Part shown: piece by piece, positions 35,153 through 45,438 of the stretch
How the letters are laid out: each line of letters starts with the position of its first letter
Position numbering within the stretch: position 1 is the stretch's first letter
NCBI RefSeq assembly: GCF_030161375.1
Contig: NZ_BSSQ01000013.1
Location: 248,001 to 312,000 of the forward strand
DNA: 64,000 bases
Reading direction: 5' to 3'
Origin: Paenibacillus glycanilyticus
GTDB taxonomy: Bacteria; Bacillota; Bacilli; Paenibacillales; Paenibacillaceae
Translations under genes and position numbers: made by a program
The notes under the pieces: generated by a model
Told to the model about the DNA's origin: nothing
The model's database searches: none
The model's input: the letters and a program-made list of their open reading frames with translations, nothing else

Positions 35153-35202
35153 TTCAATCACCTCCCCGTCTTCGCCTAGTCATCCGACGATCTGGAGGTT
35201 GA

Positions 35203-35379
35203 TTAACGTTTGCGTTTCTTTTGCTTGGCCAGCTGCTTCTGAATCTGCACGTTAACGGCGTTGCTAGCAAGCACGTTCCCGGCTTCGGCGGACGCCGAGG
35301 CGTTCTGGTAAATGTTAATGACAATGTACTGGTTACGGCCAACGCGGTACCGGTAGGTTTTCACGTTCTGATGAATCAA
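35203..35379 (-). CDS. 58-residue small basic protein with TTG start
   Basis: An open frame of 58 codons with AGGAGGAGG 8 bases before the TTG at 35379. The product runs from MIHQNVKTYRYRVGRNQY through a hydrophobic VINIYQNASASAE stretch to a strongly basic KQLAKQKKRKR end, suggesting nucleic-acid or membrane contact. The function is unknown. It is too short for many gene finders. The structured element at 35522-35672 lies on the same strand about 140 bases upstream and could be its leader. Confidence 0.6.
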   Translation of the reverse strand: MIHQNVKTYRYRVGRNQYIVINIYQNASASAEAGNVLASNAVNVQIQKQLAKQKKRKR

Positions 35380-35497
35380 GGGGGAAGCCTCCTCCTGATA
35401 GGTAACATCAGTATAGTCTATGATTGATAGGTAGATTCGGTCGCGGCGTATGGTAGAGATTAAGGGATTATAAATGGCTGAAAGAGATATTGATGAT

Positions 35498-35549
35498 GTT
35501 ACGCAGGAAAGTATCGAGGGAGATTGACTAGGTTACGCAGGAAAGTATC
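35498..35549. repeat. 18-bp direct repeat
   Basis: GTTACGCAGGAAAGTATC occurs at 35498-35515 and again at 35532-35549. The second copy is part of the structured element, so the first may be a duplicated or remnant end of it. Confidence 0.8.
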
Positions 35550-35672
35550 TCGTTCCGGTTGCTGTTGTTATCTTGATATTCTGATTGGAATTTTCAACGG
35601 TTATATCAAGAGTAACAAAGGCAAGCGCTGCGCTCCTCCACGAGATACTATTCCTTCTCCACCTATCAATCG
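35522..35672 (-). ncRNA. structured element copy 1 (unassigned)
   Basis: Read on the minus strand it has three nested stems: GATTGATAGG/CCTAGTCAATC, AGTATCTCGT/ACGAGATACT (35640-35649 with 35544-35553) and CTTGATAT/ATATCAAG (35603-35610 with 35572-35579). Between the stems stand TGGAGGAG, CGCTTGCCTTTG and AACAGCAACCGGA. Copy 2 at 35736 keeps these unpaired blocks while its stems differ by paired changes. It matches no riboswitch or ribozyme consensus known to me. A DNA-level repeat is also possible. Confidence 0.55.
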
Positions 35673-35683
35673 GTGGGGGGGCA

Positions 35684-35720
35684 AAAAAGTGGAACCGGCT
35701 TAAGCCTAGTTCCACTTTTT
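35684..35720. terminator. bidirectional terminator between the two structured elements
   Basis: AAAAAGTGGAAC pairs with GTTCCACTTTTT, with an inner GGCTTAAGCC. It lies in the centre of the inverted pair and has T runs on both strands. Confidence 0.8.
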
Positions 35721-35735
35721 AGGTCTCACAAAAAT

Positions 35736-35885
35736 AATCGATAGGATTCAAAGAGAAATTATCTCCTGGAAGAGTGTAACGCTTGCCTTTGAAATCGTGA
35801 TAAAACATTAACCCTATTCAATCGGATATCACGATTTCAACAGCAACTGGAAGGAGATATTTTTTCTGCAGGGTCACAGTCGATA
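35736..35885 (+). ncRNA. structured element copy 2 (unassigned)
   Basis: On the plus strand: outer ATCGATAGG with AGTCGAT; middle TATCTCCT/AGGAGATA (35760-35767 with 35852-35859); inner GAAATCGTGATA/TATCACGATTTC (35791-35802 with 35827-35838). The blocks TGGAAGAG, CGCTTGCCTTTG and AACAGCAACTGGA are shared with copy 1. A further inverted pair AATCGATAG (35736) and CTATCGATT (35905) could extend it to 35913, just inside the aminopeptidase 3' end. Confidence 0.55.
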
Positions 35886-35911
35886 AGAAACTCTCGCGGA
35901 ATCACTATCGA

Positions 35912-37144
35912 TTAAAACGCCCAATTGCCGTTCAAAAGGATCGGTTCGCGGGTACCGTCTTCAGTGATGCCGTACAGATTGAGCTCGGCGGAACCAACCA
36001 TGAAGTCGGTGTGAGCCATACTTTGGTTCAAACCTCTTTCGAGCAGCGCTTCGCGCGATAAGCCGGCACCGCCTTTGATGCAAGACGAATACGCGCTGCC
36101 CAGCGCGAGGTGGCAGGAAGCATTTTCGTCAAAGATTGTTTTGTAGAACAAAATATTCGAATCCGAGATTGGCGATGTATGCGGCACGAGCGCAACTTCG
36201 CCAAGGAATTTGGCTTCGTCATCGGTATCGAGCAAACCTTTAATGGCTTCTTCGCCTTGCTCCGCTGTGAAATCGACAACGCGGCCGTTCTCGAAAGTAA
36301 ACGAGAAGTTATCCACGATGTTGCCGTTATAGCTAAGCGGCTTTGTGCTGGAGATCGTTCCGTTTACGCCAGTACGGAGAGGAGCGGAATAGACTTCTTC
36401 CGTAGGCAGGTTCGGAACGAACCAAGTGCCTTGCTCGTTTTGCTTGCTGCCGCCAAGCCAAATTTGATCTTTTGGCATTTCGAGCGTCAGGTCGGTGCCA
36501 GGGGCAACATAGTGCAAATATTTATAAGCTTTATCGTTCAAATATTGCGCTTTGGATTTAAGTTGTTTAATATGCGCTTCCCAAGCGGCGATAGGGTCCG
36601 GCTGATCGGCACGCACCATTTGGAAGATCGTATCCCACAGCTTAGAGACTTGCTCTTCCTGCGGAAGATCTGGGAAAACCTTGGCTGCCCAAGCGGCGGA
36701 AGGGGCTGTTGCCAGCGACCAGGTAAATTTGAAAGCTTGGGACATTTGGCGGTATCTCTCGTTCGCTTTGCGCGCCGTGCGGTCCGCGTTGCGGATTTTT
36801 TCCTGCGGCACGCCGCTAAGCAAATCGGGATCGGCGGATCCGATCGTAATGGAAGCAGCGCCTTTTTCGGCCATTTCGAGCTTTTCGCCGGCAGACCATT
36901 TAGGCTCTTCCAGGAAGGATTCAAGGGGCGCAAGATCATAATGAATGCGGGATGTCGCGTCATCATGCCAGAACACTTTCACTTGGTAAGCGCCGGCTTC
37001 GTAGGCTTTTTTCACAACGAGCCGAACAAGCTCTGGCGCGTCAATTGTCGCATTAACCATGACCGATTGTCCTTGCTGTATGTTTGCTCCGATTTTTACG
37101 ATGATGTCCGCATAGTTGTTTAATTTTTGCTCAAAAGTCAGCAC
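35912..37144 (-). CDS. ampS: M29 family aminopeptidase
   Basis: A 410-residue metallo-aminopeptidase of the AmpS/AmpT type that removes N-terminal residues from peptides in the cytoplasm. The N-terminal half begins LTFEQKLNNYADIIVKIG. The C-terminal half carries the two-metal site (PKDQIWLGGSK, PNLPTEEVY, FTAEQGEEAI, GEVALVPHTSPI, MAHTDFMVGS), with the Glu, His and Asp ligands expected of clan MQ. Length equals the family norm. It is transcribed away from the M24 peptidase gene at 37317, with both promoters in the 170-base gap. Confidence 0.93.
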   Translation of the reverse strand: MLTFEQKLNNYADIIVKIGANIQQGQSVMVNATIDAPELVRLVVKKAYEAGAYQVKVFWHDDATSRIHYDLAPLESFLEEPKWSAGEKLEMAEKGAASITIGSADPDLLSGVPQEKIRNADRTARKANERYRQMSQAFKFTWSLATAPSAAWAAKVFPDLPQEEQVSKLWDTIFQMVRADQPDPIAAWEAHIKQLKSKAQYLNDKAYKYLHYVAPGTDLTLEMPKDQIWLGGSKQNEQGTWFVPNLPTEEVYSAPLRTGVNGTISSTKPLSYNGNIVDNFSFTFENGRVVDFTAEQGEEAIKGLLDTDDEAKFLGEVALVPHTSPISDSNILFYKTIFDENASCHLALGSAYSSCIKGGAGLSREALLERGLNQSMAHTDFMVGSAELNLYGITEDGTREPILLNGNWAF

Positions 37145-37316
37145 GGGGCTTCATTCCTCTCTCGTCAACTTATGTAGAGTTCCAGCGGAACCTATACCTA
37201 TAGTATGAACTTATTTTCCGCGAATTTCAAAATGATAGGGTGAAAGTTGGTTTGGTTACGGTGGGGGACGGCGTTATAATAGCAGGGTAGGCGTTAACTG
37301 AGAAACGGAGTGAAGA

Positions 37317-38429
37317 ATGATGGAATCGGTCTGGCAACAACGAAAAGAGCAACTTGCTGCTTATTTGAAAAACAATGGCATTGATATCGCCTTTATTACG
37401 TCTCCGACGAATGTATATTATTTCACGGGTTTTTTCTGCAATCCGCATGAGCGTTTTCTGGCTTTGGCGCTGGATGCGCGCTCGGGAGAGGAAACGTTGT
37501 ATATGCCGCTTTTGGATTTGTCCGCGGCGGAGCCTTTTGGCGGGAACGGGAAGCTTGTGCCGATCTCGGATACGCAGGATGCGTACGAGGTGTTGAAGCA
37601 GCATACCGCATCGGGAGCCAAGGTTGCGGGCATCGAGAAAGAAGCGGTGTCGATCGCCAAGGCGGAACGGATTCAAGGCGCTTTGGAAGGGGCGCGTTTT
37701 GCGGATTTGGAGGGCTTTATCCTGTCCCTGCGCACGAAAAAGAGCGAAGAAGAAATTAGCAAAGTGCAGAACGCCGTCTTAATGGTGGAAAAAGTCGTTG
37801 CCCACGCAGCTTCTCACGCCAAGATTGGCATGACGGAGCTTGAGTTGACGGCGGAAATCGAGTATCAGATGCGCAAGCTTGGTGCGGACCGTCCGGCATT
37901 TGAATCGATTGTGCTTACCGGTGCGCGTTCCGCGCTGCCGCATGGTACGCCGGGGTATGACACGATTAAGCATGGCGACTTCGTGCTCATTGATATTGGC
38001 GTGCAGGCGGGCGGTTATTGCTCCGACATTACGAGAACGTTTGTGATGGGCGAAGCTTCGAAAGAGCAACGTGCCATCTATGATACGGTGCTTGCGGCAA
38101 ACATGGCGGGGATCGCGGCGTCTCGCGCAGGCGTTACGCTCGCTTCCGTGGATAAAGCGGCCCGCGACGTGATCGAGCAGAAGGGTTATGGACCGCTGTT
38201 TACGCATCGCCTTGGCCATGGCTTCGGCATGGACGTACACGAGCAGCCTTCGGTTTCCGGGCAGAACCAGTCGGTTATTGAGCCGGGTCTGCTATTTACG
38301 ATTGAACCGGGCATCTATGACCCGGTCATCGGCGGCGTCCGCATCGAGGACGACGTGTATATCCAAACGGACGGCTCGGTACGGGTGCTGACCAGCTACC
38401 CGAAAGAGCTTATTTTGCTGGGGAACTAG
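37317..38429 (+). CDS. M24 family Xaa-Pro aminopeptidase/dipeptidase
   Basis: A 370-residue pita-bread-fold peptidase (YqhT/PapA/PepQ group) acting on Xaa-Pro bonds. An N-terminal creatinase-like domain (residues about 5-130) precedes the catalytic domain with metal ligands Asp in LIDIGVQAGGY and SDITRTF, His in HRLGHGFG, and Glu in TIEPGIY and VRIEDDVY. The start may be the first or second of two adjacent ATG codons. With the divergent ampS it suggests a local peptide-degradation pair. Confidence 0.94.
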   Translation: MMESVWQQRKEQLAAYLKNNGIDIAFITSPTNVYYFTGFFCNPHERFLALALDARSGEETLYMPLLDLSAAEPFGGNGKLVPISDTQDAYEVLKQHTASGAKVAGIEKEAVSIAKAERIQGALEGARFADLEGFILSLRTKKSEEEISKVQNAVLMVEKVVAHAASHAKIGMTELELTAEIEYQMRKLGADRPAFESIVLTGARSALPHGTPGYDTIKHGDFVLIDIGVQAGGYCSDITRTFVMGEASKEQRAIYDTVLAANMAGIAASRAGVTLASVDKAARDVIEQKGYGPLFTHRLGHGFGMDVHEQPSVSGQNQSVIEPGLLFTIEPGIYDPVIGGVRIEDDVYIQTDGSVRVLTSYPKELILLGN

Positions 38430-38511
38430 TTTGCAGTCCTGACTTGGTAGGTTAAAACTAACTCTCTCTAGAGGCATCCGTTGCAGGAATTAAGGACAGC
38501 TAGCAGGTGGA

Positions 38512-38730
38512 GCTACGTTGGAAATTATGCAGTAAAAGGCGGTGTATCTCCTCGGTAACATGGGTTACATTGGATGGAGTACAGTGAATTCAGCGATGCG
38601 AGTTGTACGTAGCACATTTCGGAGAATTTTACTGGAGTGAATCCAACGTAGGGGCTGCACGCTAACTAACTAGCTTTTTTATGGTGGAGGAGATCCAACG
38701 TAGGCTACGTTGTAGCCTAGCACTAGCAGG
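38512..38730. repeat. short inverted and dispersed repeats after M24 peptidase
   Basis: CTACGTTGGA (about 38512) and TCCAACGTAG (about 38642) are complementary, and ATCCAACGTAGGCTACGTTG (about 38692) repeats the theme back to back. TTTACTGGAGTGAATCCAAC here resembles a motif in the terminator loop at 18342. No coding frame is convincing in this stretch. Confidence 0.6.
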
Positions 38731-38743
38731 TGCAATAAAGGAT

Positions 38744-38775
38744 TAAATCCCCCGCGGGTTCCGCGGGGGATTTTG
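38744..38775 (+). terminator. GC-rich terminator
   Basis: AATCCCCCGCGG and CCGCGGGGGATT enclose a GTT loop and are followed by TTTTG, about 315 bases after the M24 peptidase stop codon. Confidence 0.75.
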
Positions 38776-38783
38776 ATGTTCGA

Positions 38784-38843
38784 GTCTAACCGACCTATGC
38801 AGCTAACCGACCTTTGACCGACCTACGGGTCTAACCGACCTCG
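38784..38843. repeat. four short CTAACCGACCT-type repeats
   Basis: CTAACCGACCT occurs three times and a shortened GACCGACCT once, spaced irregularly by about 13-20 bases. The stretch has no coding frame; whether it binds a protein is unknown. Confidence 0.7.
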
Positions 38844-38845
38844 GC

Positions 38846-39060
38846 TAGCGAGAAATTTCGCTATTAAGGAAACAAATTTCCTTAATTTAGATGAGTTTGG
38901 CATCTTTGATTCATCTTATTTACCTTTTGCATAAGTAGCGGAAAAGAGTTTCCGTATTAGGTAATAAATTTCCTTATATGCGTTATGGCGTATTAGGATA
39001 AGCAGTTTTGGCTTATTTAAGGTAAAAACAGCAGGATATAAGGAAATTATTTTCGCAAGC
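38846..39060. other. AT-rich intergenic stretch with many small hairpins
   Basis: Series of short inverted repeats such as AGCGAGAAATTTCGCT, AAGGAAACAAATTTCCTT, GATGAGTTTGGCATC and ATAAGCAGTTTTGGCTTAT, with the word AAATTTCCTTA recurring. No gene is supported here. It looks like a decayed repeat region. Confidence 0.55.
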
Positions 39061-39076
39061 CGCATCCTTGCGTCTT

Positions 39077-39341
39077 GCCGAGAACAACCGGAGTACAATT
39101 GGCCTCCGATTGTTGCGGTTACCCGACACAGGTCACCGAGTATACCCCCGGTGCCCTTTGCGGTTACCCGACAAAGGTCACCAAATAGCCTCCGGTGCCC
39201 TTTGCGGTTACCCGACAAAGGTCACCAAGTAGCCCCCGGTGCCCTTTGCGGTTACCCGACAAAGGTCACCAAGTAGCCTCCGGTGTCCTTTGCGGTTACC
39301 CGACAACAACCGGAGTATAAATGGCCTCCGATTGTTGCGGT
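39077..39341. repeat. tandem array of six 44-bp hairpin units
   Basis: Units begin at 39077, 39121, 39166, 39210, 39254 and 39298 (44 or 45 bases). Units 3-5 form CAAAGG-CACC/GGTG-CCTTTG hairpins; units 1 and 6 form CAACAA-CGGAG/CTCCG-TTGTTG-type hairpins on the same frame, joined by a constant GCGGTTACCCG. The last unit ends at the first base of the stop codon of the proline dehydrogenase gene on the opposite strand. No variable spacers, so not CRISPR. Confidence 0.9.
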
Positions 39342-40258
39342 TACTTAAACATGTTCCTCAAAACCAACGCCAGATTAGCCGGTTTCTCGGCCAAACGGCG
39401 GGTGTAGTAAGGGTACCACATGGTGCCGTAAGGTACGTAGCAGCGCACGCGGTAACCTTCCTCGGCAAGCTCGGCTTGCTTGTTCATGCGGAGACCGTAG
39501 AGCATTTGGAACTCGAAGGCGTCCCGGGCGATATTGTTCGCCGCGGCGAACTTTTTGGTCCAGTTAATGATTCGGTCGTCGTGTGAGGCAACGGCTGTAT
39601 AGATCCCGTTCGTCAGGCGGTGCTCGATCAGCTTTTTGAAGTTGTCTAGTACTTGCCCGGCATTCTGGTAAGCGACCTCCGGCGGCTCTTTGTAGGCGCC
39701 TTTTACAAGCCGCAAGTTCACTTTCTCATTGCTAAGCTTCTCCACGTCTTCTTCCGATCGATGCAAATAAGCCTGAATAACGGTGCCGACATTAGTCATC
39801 CATCCGGCGTGCATTTTGCGTACCAGGTCAATAGTGGCCTGGGTGTACGGCGTATCCTCCATATCGAGGCGGACAAAAATCCGGCTATACTTGGCCTCCG
39901 ATACTACCGCCCGGATATTGGCGTAGCATTGCTCTTTATCAAGCGCTAGGCCGAATTGGGTGGGCTTAAGCGAGACGTTGGCGTTTACTTTTCGCTTCGC
40001 AATCTCGCGGACAATCCTTAAATACTCATCCCTGTACCCCTCGGCTTCCTTCAGATCTTTAATGCCTTCTCCCAAATGGTCCAGCGTTACCATAATGCCT
40101 TGTTTGTTCAGCTCCTCCGTTCGGTCCATCGCTTCTTCCAAGTTGTCGCCGGCGATGAATTTGGAAGCGAGCTTGCGGCCATAACGGGTGGATAGATGCT
40201 CCACAAGCTTGTTGTTTGAGATGGTGAGCATGGTTCGGCGGTAAAGGCCAGCACCCAT
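39341..40258 (-). CDS. proline dehydrogenase
   Basis: A 305-residue FAD-dependent monofunctional PRODH (PutB/FadM type) that oxidises L-proline to pyrroline-5-carboxylate. Barrel motifs include [63 protein letters not shown] and a C-terminal [18 protein letters not shown] where the Arg pair holds the substrate. AAAGGAG lies 8 bases before ATG 40258. It is divergent from the P5C dehydrogenase gene that performs the next step. Confidence 0.95.
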   Translation of the reverse strand: MGAGLYRRTMLTISNNKLVEHLSTRYGRKLASKFIAGDNLEEAMDRTEELNKQGIMVTLDHLGEGIKDLKEAEGYRDEYLRIVREIAKRKVNANVSLKPTQFGLALDKEQCYANIRAVVSEAKYSRIFVRLDMEDTPYTQATIDLVRKMHAGWMTNVGTVIQAYLHRSEEDVEKLSNEKVNLRLVKGAYKEPPEVAYQNAGQVLDNFKKLIEHRLTNGIYTAVASHDDRIINWTKKFAAANNIARDAFEFQMLYGLRMNKQAELAEEGYRVRCYVPYGTMWYPYYTRRLAEKPANLALVLRNMFK

Positions 40259-40351
40259 TGTCTATCGCTCCTTTCTTATAAGACACACATAACGTCCTGC
40301 CGGATGAACTATAAATGGAATAGAGAGCATGTATCGAAGGGAGATGCGGGT

Positions 40352-41899
40352 ATGAGGGCAGCATTCAGGAATGAACCGTTCACGAACTTTGGGGCGGAAT
40401 CTAACAATAAGGCGTACGATGCGGCGTTGGAGCTAGTAAGATCGAAGCTGGGCCAGGAATATCCCCTTGTCATCGGCGGACGACGGATTTCAACGACGCG
40501 TACTTCGTTATCCATAAATCCGGCATCCAAAAACCAAGTCATTGGCGTGGTCTCTCAAGCTGATACCAAGCTTGCGGAGGAAGCCATTCAAACGGCCGCG
40601 CGCACCTTCGAGAGCTGGAGGTTTACCGAGCCGAATGAACGGGCCAGGTATTTATATAAAGCGGCGGCGCTGCTGCGCCTTCGAAAGCACGAATTCTCCG
40701 CATGGATGACGCTTGAAGCAGGCAAGACTCGCGCGGAGGCCGATGCGGATACGGCGGAAGCCATTGACTTTATGGAATTTTATGCGCGCGAGCTGCAGCG
40801 TATAAGCGAGCCGCAGCCGCTGACTCCGCTTGATGAAGAGGAGAATCAACTTTATTATATTCCGCTTGGCGTCGGTATTGTCATTCCGCCTTGGAATTTC
40901 CCTCTCGCTATTATGGCGGGCATGACTACGGCCGCGCTCGTGTGCGGGAATACGGTCGTTCTGAAGCCGGCGAGCCCGACCGCGGTCATTGCCGCGCAGT
41001 TCGCCCTGCTGCTGGAAGAAGCCGGCGTTCCTTCCGGCGTAGTTAATTATTTGCCGGGTCCGGGCGGCGAGGTTGGTGATTATCTAGTCGACCATCCGCT
41101 GACGAGATTCGTTAGCTTTACGGGTTCCCGCGAGGTTGGACTCCGTATCAACGAGCGGGCGGCGAAGACGAGGCCGGGGCAAAAATGGATCAAACGCGTC
41201 ATTGCCGAAATGGGCGGAAAAGACGCGATTATCGTAGACGACGATGCGGATCTTGATCTGGCGGCGGATTCCATCGTCGCTGCCGCTTTTGGGTTTTCCG
41301 GGCAGAAATGTTCCGCCTGCTCTAGGGCGATCGTTCACGAGGCGGCGTACGACGAGGTGCTTGCAAAGGTGATTGAGCGGACTCACCGGCTAGCGGTCGG
41401 GGATCCTGCGGAGGCTACGACAAATGTCGGAGCCGTTATTGATGACAAGGCGTTTCGCAAAATCCAGGAATATATCGAGATCGGCAAAAGCGAAGGACAA
41501 CTTGTCCTCGGCGGCGCTTCCGACGATTCGGTGGGATATTTTATCGAGCCAACGATATTTGCGGATGTCGACGAGAATGCCCGCATCTCGCTGGAGGAGA
41601 TTTTTGGCCCCGTGCTTGCCTTTACGAAAGCCCCCTCGTTCGAGGAAGCTCTCCGCATGGCGAACAACACCGAATTTGGCCTGACGGGTGCGGTCATATC
41701 GAGGAACCGGGCGCATTTGGAGCAGGCGCGGCGCGAGTTTATGGCGGGCAATCTGTATTTGAACCGCAAATGCACGGGGGCGCTTGTGGGCGCTCATCCG
41801 TTTGGCGGCTTCAACATGTCGGGTACGGATTCCAAAGCTGGCGGGCGCGACTATTTGCTCCTGTTTACGCAAGCAAAAATCGTATCGGAACGCTACTAG
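40352..41899 (+). CDS. rocA: L-glutamate gamma-semialdehyde (P5C) dehydrogenase
   Basis: A 515-residue aldehyde dehydrogenase that converts P5C to glutamate with NAD. Typical segments are [22 protein letters not shown] (NAD loop), the general-base Glu in AEMGGKDAI and the catalytic Cys in [13 protein letters not shown], ending with [15 protein letters not shown] as in RocA/PruA. ATG 40352 has AGGGAGATG upstream; the frame from 40304 adds unlikely residues. The length equals the Bacillus enzyme. Confidence 0.95.
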   Translation: MRAAFRNEPFTNFGAESNNKAYDAALELVRSKLGQEYPLVIGGRRISTTRTSLSINPASKNQVIGVVSQADTKLAEEAIQTAARTFESWRFTEPNERARYLYKAAALLRLRKHEFSAWMTLEAGKTRAEADADTAEAIDFMEFYARELQRISEPQPLTPLDEEENQLYYIPLGVGIVIPPWNFPLAIMAGMTTAALVCGNTVVLKPASPTAVIAAQFALLLEEAGVPSGVVNYLPGPGGEVGDYLVDHPLTRFVSFTGSREVGLRINERAAKTRPGQKWIKRVIAEMGGKDAIIVDDDADLDLAADSIVAAAFGFSGQKCSACSRAIVHEAAYDEVLAKVIERTHRLAVGDPAEATTNVGAVIDDKAFRKIQEYIEIGKSEGQLVLGGASDDSVGYFIEPTIFADVDENARISLEEIFGPVLAFTKAPSFEEALRMANNTEFGLTGAVISRNRAHLEQARREFMAGNLYLNRKCTGALVGAHPFGGFNMSGTDSKAGGRDYLLLFTQAKIVSERY

Positions 41900-41995
41900 T
41901 CCTTTGCAAAAAAACAAGCGAAGGGAGTTTGGCTCTGCGCAGCGAATAGAATACAATAGTGAAAGCGAGTACTTGGGAAATGCAGGATTTGTTGA

Positions 41996-43510
<1,515 letters not shown>

Positions 43511-43615
43511 GCAGATATAAAGGACCGTGTCCGTTCTTCCTTGTGCTTAATAGCATAATGGAGAATGGTTCGCGGTTTTTTTCACATTGAGTATGAGCGA
43601 TAGGAGCTGTTTCTA

Positions 43616-45304
43616 ATGGCAAGCCGGAAGGAACACGGGGGAGAACCAAACTTATTTAACGCGTTAAAAAGAGAGGAGCAGTTCGCGAAGCTGCAGGCTG
43701 AGGAGTTCGATTTGCTCATTATCGGCGGGGGCATCACGGGGGCGGGCATTGCTCTTGATGCGGTTTCGCGGGGAGTGAAGACGGCGCTGGTGGAGATGCA
43801 GGACTTTGCGGCTGGTACGTCGAGCCGTTCCACGAAGCTGGTGCATGGCGGTCTGCGGTATTTGAAGCAGCTCGAGATTGGCGTTGTGGCTGAGGTAGGC
43901 AAAGAACGGGCTATCGTATACGAGAACGGGCCGCATGTAACGACGCCGGAATGGATGCTGTTGCCGATTTATAAAGGAGGCACTTTCGGGAAATTTAGCA
44001 CTTCTCTCGGGCTGCGGTTGTATGATTTTCTAGCCGGGGTCAAACGCGCCGAGCGGCGGAAAATGGTAGATGCCAACGAGGCTATCCGGTTAGAGCCGCT
44101 GCTCAAGAAGCAAGGGCTGAAGGGCGGCGGTTATTACGTCGAGTACCGGACCGACGATGCCAGACTAACGATCGAAGTCATGAAAAAGGCCGTCGAGCTC
44201 GGAGCATGCGCTATTTCCTACGTCAAGGCGCAATCTTTGCTGTACGAGGATGGACGGGTAGCCGGAGCGGAGCTGCGCGATCAACTGACGGGCAAGATCG
44301 GACAAGTGAAAGCAAAGGTTACGATTAATGCAGCCGGGCCTTGGGTGGATACGATCCGGGAGATAGACGGCTCCAAGTCGGGCAAGACGCTTCATCATAC
44401 GAAAGGTGTCCATCTCGTATTTGACCAGAGACGGTTCCCGCTTGGCCAAGCGATCTATTTCGATTCGGCGGACGGAAGGATGTTGTTTGCGATACCCCGC
44501 GACGGGAAGACATACATCGGCACGACCGATACGGATTATCGCTCCGATCTTGCCCATCCGCGAATGACGGCGGAAGATCGGCAATATATTCTGAAGGCGG
44601 CAAACGAGATGTTCCCCACCCTTGCGCTCAAGGCCGAGGATGTGGAATCCAGCTGGGCAGGCGTGCGGCCGCTTATCCATCAGGAGGGAAAAAGCCCTTC
44701 CGAAATTTCGCGTCGGGACGAGGTGTTGACCTCGCCATCGGGCTTGCTCTCCATGGCCGGCGGGAAGTTAACCGGTTACCGAAAGATGGCCGAGACCGCG
44801 ATGGATCAGGCAGCGGCGCTGCTTGCGAAGATGGGGAAAGAAGGGATCGGAGAGAGCCAAACGTTGACATTGCCGATCTCTGGCGGCGACGTTGGCGGTT
44901 CGGATGGTTACCCCAGCTTCGTGGCGGAGCATACCTCCGCGGCCGTTGCCGCGGGACTTGCCAAGCTGGATGCGGAACGTCTTGTCCGAAGGTATGGGTC
45001 GAACATGGCTGCCGTTCTCCGTCTTATGCCGGAAGCGCAGGAAGAGGCGATCCGCAGGCAGCTGCCCGTTACGCTTCTCTTGGAGCTGCTCTACGCGATC
45101 CGTTATGAAATGGCCTGCAAGCCGGCCGACTTCTGGATCCGCCGGAGCGGCAGCCTCCTGTTCGACCGCAGCCGCGTAATCCGCTGGAAGGATGGCGTCC
45201 ACCGCTATATGGCGGAGCTGTTCGGCTGGTCGGCCGGCCTCAGCGCTGCCTACAAGGAGGAGTTGGAGCGAGAGCTCCAGCTTGCGGTGACTCCTTCGGA
45301 GTGA
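43616..45304 (+). CDS. glpD: glycerol-3-phosphate dehydrogenase (FAD)
   Basis: A 562-residue aerobic membrane-associated enzyme that oxidises glycerol-3-phosphate to dihydroxyacetone phosphate and passes electrons to the quinone pool. It has the FAD motif DLLIIGGGITGAGIALDA, STKLVHGGLRYLKQ, AIPRDGKTYIGTTDTDY and SSWAGVRPL, and the C-terminal helical DAO_C domain. It follows glpK and completes the glycerol pathway. Confidence 0.96.
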   Translation: MASRKEHGGEPNLFNALKREEQFAKLQAEEFDLLIIGGGITGAGIALDAVSRGVKTALVEMQDFAAGTSSRSTKLVHGGLRYLKQLEIGVVAEVGKERAIVYENGPHVTTPEWMLLPIYKGGTFGKFSTSLGLRLYDFLAGVKRAERRKMVDANEAIRLEPLLKKQGLKGGGYYVEYRTDDARLTIEVMKKAVELGACAISYVKAQSLLYEDGRVAGAELRDQLTGKIGQVKAKVTINAAGPWVDTIREIDGSKSGKTLHHTKGVHLVFDQRRFPLGQAIYFDSADGRMLFAIPRDGKTYIGTTDTDYRSDLAHPRMTAEDRQYILKAANEMFPTLALKAEDVESSWAGVRPLIHQEGKSPSEISRRDEVLTSPSGLLSMAGGKLTGYRKMAETAMDQAAALLAKMGKEGIGESQTLTLPISGGDVGGSDGYPSFVAEHTSAAVAAGLAKLDAERLVRRYGSNMAAVLRLMPEAQEEAIRRQLPVTLLLELLYAIRYEMACKPADFWIRRSGSLLFDRSRVIRWKDGVHRYMAELFGWSAGLSAAYKEELERELQLAVTPSE

Positions 45305-45362
45305 GGATGACGCATAAGTGGTCCGTTAGAGTGGTTCCGGGTTGGAGCTGCTCTATTTCCCG

Positions 45363-45404
45363 TTGCCTGCGCTAGAGTCTCTGACTATAATAAAAGCGCA
45401 TACA
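45363..45404 (+). promoter_or_regulatory. sigma-A promoter with cre for the YesN operon
   Basis: TTGCCT (45363-45368), 17 bases, TATAAT (45386-45391, perfect -10), then TAAAAGCGCATACA (45391-45404), a cre-like site matching 12 of 14 positions, placed over the expected transcription start. Confidence 0.7.
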
Positions 45405-45438
45405 ATTCCAATTCTCGTAAGTACTAGGGGGAACCGCC

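Noticed and set aside
35498..35913. Insertion sequence or MITE
   Set aside because: No transposase and no clear target-site duplication flank the pair, and paired stem changes favour RNA structure; a DNA-repeat origin remains possible.
36110..37123. Plus-strand open frame of 337 codons
   Set aside because: Antisense to the M29 aminopeptidase, which has clear motifs in its own frame.
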